Under the pieces are notes generated by a model that worked only from the letters and a program-made list of their open reading frames with translations, did not search any database and was not told where the DNA came from. Positions 60,419 through 64,000 of a stretch of 64,000 nucleotides of DNA are shown piece after piece. Source of the stretch: Siphonodentalium dalli (Eukaryota; Mollusca; Scaphopoda; Gadilida; Siphonodentaliidae); NCBI GenBank assembly GCA_032622095.1, contig CP136069.1, positions 6,248,976-6,312,975 of the forward strand, written 5' to 3'. The translations under genes and the position numbers were made by a program. Each line of letters opens with the position of its first letter. Within the stretch, counting starts at the first letter, position 1.

Positions 60419-60866
60419 TTAACCCTTTACCCAATAAAACGGCAAAAAACGCCCAAATAAAGCTTCAACAGCCTAAAATATCTTCGGTCTGTCTCAAAAA
60501 CACCATACAAATATGGATATCATTGGAACCGGTACATTGACCACATTGTGATGGTTACAGTTATGCCCTGTGCCAGTGCATTCTCTTATATATGCGAGTC
60601 GACCATAGGTCGCCTCGCATATATAAGAGAATGCATTGGCATTTTACCATTTTTTCTTACATTCTTTAACAATTTTATAATTTTTTCTTACAGTTTTTAA
60701 CAATTTTTATAATATTTTTCTACATTCTTTGACAATTTTATCATTTTTAATATGTGTTAAGCCAATGCATTCTCTTATATATGCGAGGCGACCTATGGTC
60801 GACTCGCATATATAAGAGAATGCATTGGCACAGGGCCGTTCTGTTGGGTAAAGGCCAAAGGGTTAA
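60419..60866. mobile_element. TTAA-flanked MITE, CCCTTTACCCAAC family, copy 5
   Basis: TTAACCCTTTACCCAATAAAA at the left; GTTGGGTAAAGGCCAAAGGG then TTAA at the right, where AAAGG is duplicated. Palindromes at about 60572-60640 and 60761-60829. Confidence 0.88.
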
Positions 60867-60957
60867 AAGATAAATGAGCGTATGCATTGTCGTGGTGCTC
60901 GTGTTTGTCGCAACTAACCACGGGACATTTTTCCTGATAAATGGGATCTGTACCCTA

Positions 60958-61130
60958 AATCCGGCCATTTATGGGACCATCTCCTTTTATACTCAACAGA
61001 ATATATGCAACAACTGAATGAATTTGAGCCATGGGGTAGTGCAAAATACACTCCTTTGCACTATGAACGATACAAACAACATGGTAATTATAGCGAAAAT
61101 GAATCTGGAGTTGGCCGGATTTATGGTGTT
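60958..61130. mobile_element. Partial AGGGATCACTG-family MITE
   Basis: CCATTTATGGGACCATCTCC, ATATGCAACAACTGAATGAA and CATGGTAATTATAGCGAAAA match the 11283-11640 element. Both TTAAAGGGAT termini are missing. Confidence 0.65.
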
Positions 61131-61184
61131 TCGGGATTTTTTTTACATGTTCACAAAATGGGATTTGTTTGACCGAGGTTGTGT

Positions 61185-61325
61185 ACAGGCTCAGCTCCCG
61201 TCATTGGTCTTGTCAGCCTTCTCTTATATATCCGAGGCTCCATATGGGAGCATATATAAGAGAATACAATGGCACATGATAGTTAATGCCGCAATGCAGT
61301 TCCCGTCATGAGCACCGGGGTTAAA
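61185..61325. mobile_element. Single-palindrome MITE, CATGACGGGAGC end type
   Basis: The left end CAGCTCCCGTCATTGG and right end CAGTTCCCGTCATGAGC are recognisable. One shortened palindrome (CTTCTCTTATATATCCGAGG with CATATATAAGAGAATACAAT) lies between. A one-palindrome derivative. Confidence 0.6.
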
Positions 61326-61561
61326 GTTCTATTCAGGGTTCCTGTCCCCAGTTAACCGACAAAAAATATCATATTTTACACGCTGAAATAAGGTCGAGAA
61401 CCTACATGCTTATTCCAAAGAATGCCATTTTATTATTGAATATTAACACAATATTCCGACGTAGGAACAATTTATTCTGCATTTCACGCACTGTTTGTTG
61501 TTAAAGTGCAGTGAATTTGCAAATAATCTGGTTATTTATGTTAATTATTTACTCTTTTCAG

Positions 61562-61711
61562 ATGCACAAGCGACTGCCCTATCGAGTTTGATCATGAGCC
61601 CACACCCTCCCGTCTCAGCCGTCAACTCATCCGTATCGTCTATAGCCAAATCCACAGCAAACTCTACCACCATCAACGCGACGGGCAGTGCGCCGTCGAC
61701 AGATATAAAAA
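61562..61711 (+). CDS. Internal coding exon (Ser/Thr-rich) of an unidentified gene
   Basis: Partial. A pyrimidine-rich tract ending TTACTCTTTTCAG precedes it and AAAA|GTGAGC follows, a good acceptor and donor. It is exactly 150 bp and phase 1 at both borders, so it can be included or skipped without changing frame. It encodes 49 whole codons with 12 Ser and 6 Thr, beginning AQATALSSLIMSPHPPVSAV. GC is clearly higher than in the surroundings. The sequence looks disordered: it could be a linker in a transcription regulator or an extracellular Ser/Thr-rich stalk. Three N-X-S/T sequons (NSS, NST, NAT) would favour the latter if it is secreted. The family is not recognised. No neighbouring exon was found within the window, so long introns are implied on both sides. 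Confidence 0.75.
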
Positions 61712-61723
61712 GTGAGCAAAAAC

Positions 61724-64000
61724 CATACCACAAAACGATCTTATATATACCACAACACGACCAGCTTTACGTCTTATATACCACAACCCTATCATGTGTA
61801 CGTCTTATATACCATGACATGATCATCTGTACGTCTTATATACCATGACACGATCATATATACGTCTTATATACCATAACACGATCATCTGTACGTCTCA
61901 TATACCATAACACGATCATCTGTACGTCTCATATACCATAACACGATCATCGGTACGTCTTATATACAATAACATGATCATCTGTACGTCTTATATACCA
62001 CAACACGATCATCTGTACGTCTTATATACCATAACACGATCATCTGTACGTCTCATATACCATAACATGATCATCGGTACGTCTTATATACCATGACACG
62101 ATCAGCTGTACGTCTTATATACCACAACACGATCAGCTTTACGTCTTATATACCACAACACTATCATGTGTACGTCTTATATACCATGACACGATCATAT
62201 ATACGTCTTATATACAATAACATGATCATCGGTACGTCTTATATACCATGACACGATCATCTGTACGTCTTATATACAATAACATGATCATCTGTACGTC
62301 TTATATACCACAACACGATCATCTGTACGTCTTATATACCATAACACGATCATCTGTACGTCTCATATACAATAACATGATCATCGGTACGTCTTATATA
62401 CCATGACACGATCAGCTGTACGTCTTATATACCACAACACGATCAGCTGTACGTCTCATATACAATAACATGATCATATGTACGTCTTATATACCACAAC
62501 ACTATCATATGTACGTCTTATATACCACAACACGATCAGCTGTACGTCTCATATACAATAACATGATCATATGTACGTCTTATATACCATGACACGATCA
62601 TATATACGTCTCATATACAATAACATGATCATCGGTACGTCTTATATACCACAACACGATCATCGATACGTCTTATATACCACAACACGATCATATGTAC
62701 GTCTTATATACCATGACACGATCATCTGTACGTCTTATATACAATAACACGATCATCGGTACGTCTTATATACCACAACACGATCATCGATACGTCTTAT
62801 ATACCACAACACGATCATATGTACGTCTTATATACCATGACACGATCATCTGTACGTCTCATATACCATAACACGATCATATGTACGTCTTATATACCAT
62901 GACACGATCAGCTGTACGTCTTATATACCACAACACTATCATGTGTACGTCTTATATACCATGACACGATCATCTGTACGTCTTATATACCATGACACGA
63001 TCATCTGTACGTCTCATATACCATAACACGATCATATGTACGTCTTATATACCATAACACGATCATCTGTACGTCTCATATACCATAACACGATCATATG
63101 TACGTCTCATATACCATAACACAATCATCTGTACGTCTTATATACCATAACACGATCATCTGTACGTCTCATATACCATAACACGATCATATGTACGTCT
63201 TATATACCATAACACAATCATATGTGCGTCTTATATACCACAACACGATCAGCTGTACGTCTTGTATACCACAACACTATCATCTGTACGTCTTATATAC
63301 CACAACACGATCATATGTACGTCTTATATACCACAACACGATCATCTGTACGTCTTATATACCACAACACGATCATCTGTACGTCTTGTATACCACAACA
63401 CTATCATGTGTACGTCTTATATACCATGACACGATCATCTGTACGTCTTATATACAATAACACGATCATATATACGTCTTGTATACCATAACACGATCAT
63501 CGATACGTCTTATATACCATAACACGATCATATGTACGTCTTATATACCATAACACGATCATATGTACGTCTTATATACCACAACACGATCAGCTGTACG
63601 TCTCATATACAATAACATGATCATATGTACGTCTTATATACCATAACACAATCATATGTACGTCTTATATACCACAACACGATCAGATGTACGTCTTTAT
63701 ACCATAACACGATCATATGTACGTCTTATATACCATGACACGATCATATGTATAATGTACGTCTTATATACAATAACACGATCATATGTACGTCTTTATA
63801 CTATACCATAACATGAGCATATGTACGTCGTATATACAACAACACGATCATATGTACGTCTTATATACCACAATACGATCATCTGTACGTCTTATATACA
63901 ACAACACGATCATATGTACGTCTTATATACCACAATACGATCATCTGTACGTCGTATATACCATGACACGATAATATGTACGTATTATATAGAACAAACC
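61724..64000 (+). repeat. 31-bp intronic tandem array, about 73 copies, reaching the window end
   Basis: Unit CATCTGTACGTCTTATATAC followed by CACAACACGAT, with variants CATATGT, CAGCTGT, CATCGGT and CCATGACACGAT or CAATAACATGAT. It starts about 12 bp after the donor of the 61.56-kb exon, so it forms the beginning of that intron. Frames of up to 117 codons here are repeat-derived. It continues beyond the window. Confidence 0.95.

Noticed and set aside
1-64000. tRNA, rRNA or other structured RNA genes
   Set aside because: I looked for tRNA box-like motifs and conserved rRNA stretches by eye and found none that convinced me; tRNAscan-SE and Rfam searches would be decisive.
1-64000. Autonomous transposase or reverse transcriptase genes
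   Set aside because: None of the frames outside repeats shows DDE/D, RT or RNase H motifs, so all mobile elements appear non-autonomous.

Overview
This is an intron- and repeat-rich animal nuclear genome window. It is AT-rich, contains no operons, and has almost no coding sequence. Only two short stretches have good exon characteristics, both on the + strand. One is a terminal coding exon at 44997-45192, ending in TGA with AATAAA 330 bp downstream. The other is a 150-bp internal exon at 61562-61711 with clean AG and GT borders. Neither gene could be named. Repeat types point to a marine invertebrate, most likely a mollusc or other lophotrochozoan. The main reason is an element with hairpin ends, a GT-rich microsatellite and a core of about 160-bp tandem units, which resembles the bivalve pearl/BIV160 (Helentron-related) elements. 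This taxonomic call is an inference.

Nearly everything else is non-autonomous DNA transposons (MITEs) and tandem arrays. No transposase or reverse transcriptase was recognised. I see these element groups: (i) several families flanked by TTAA, the target site of piggyBac-like transposases, with termini CCCTTTACCCAAC, CCCTTTCAGTGC, AGGG(G)TACTGTAC or AGGCC; (ii) composite elements ending in TGTGACCCGCC; (iii) Tc1/mariner-like elements, TA plus CAGTAATGCCC; (iv) hAT-like elements with 8-bp target duplications; (v) foldback elements ending in GCAGAATGAGG. A 69-bp almost perfect palindrome, usually present as an inverted pair, recurs inside at least three of the terminal families.

Layout: 0.2-19 kb holds dispersed MITEs, including three TTAA elements joined end to end at 10.9-11.85 kb. 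20.6-30.2 kb is a satellite block: a 68-bp monomer lies in one orientation at 20.6-22.1 kb and in the other at 24.0-26.7 and 27.9-30.2 kb, with 32-, 58- and 35-bp arrays between. 30.8-31.7 kb has in-phase 33- and 42-bp arrays. 32-36.7 kb has more MITEs. 36.8-37.86 kb is a very uniform 52-bp array inside a MITE. 38.0-41.7 kb is a mariner-like MITE split by a pearl-like element. 42-45.5 kb has foldback elements and the first exon. 46.4-47.5 kb is an inverted array. 48.2-48.8 kb is a chimeric MITE. 49.8-54.76 kb is an 18-bp array of about 275 units. 54.8-61.3 kb is mostly unassigned sequence with small repeats. The second exon is followed 12 bp later by a 31-bp array running to the window end.

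The long open frames (217-685 codons) all lie in tandem arrays whose unit has no stop in several frames, and they are not treated as genes. The notable biology is the interplay of MITEs and satellites: MITE ends or interiors appear to have been amplified into tandem arrays at several independent places.
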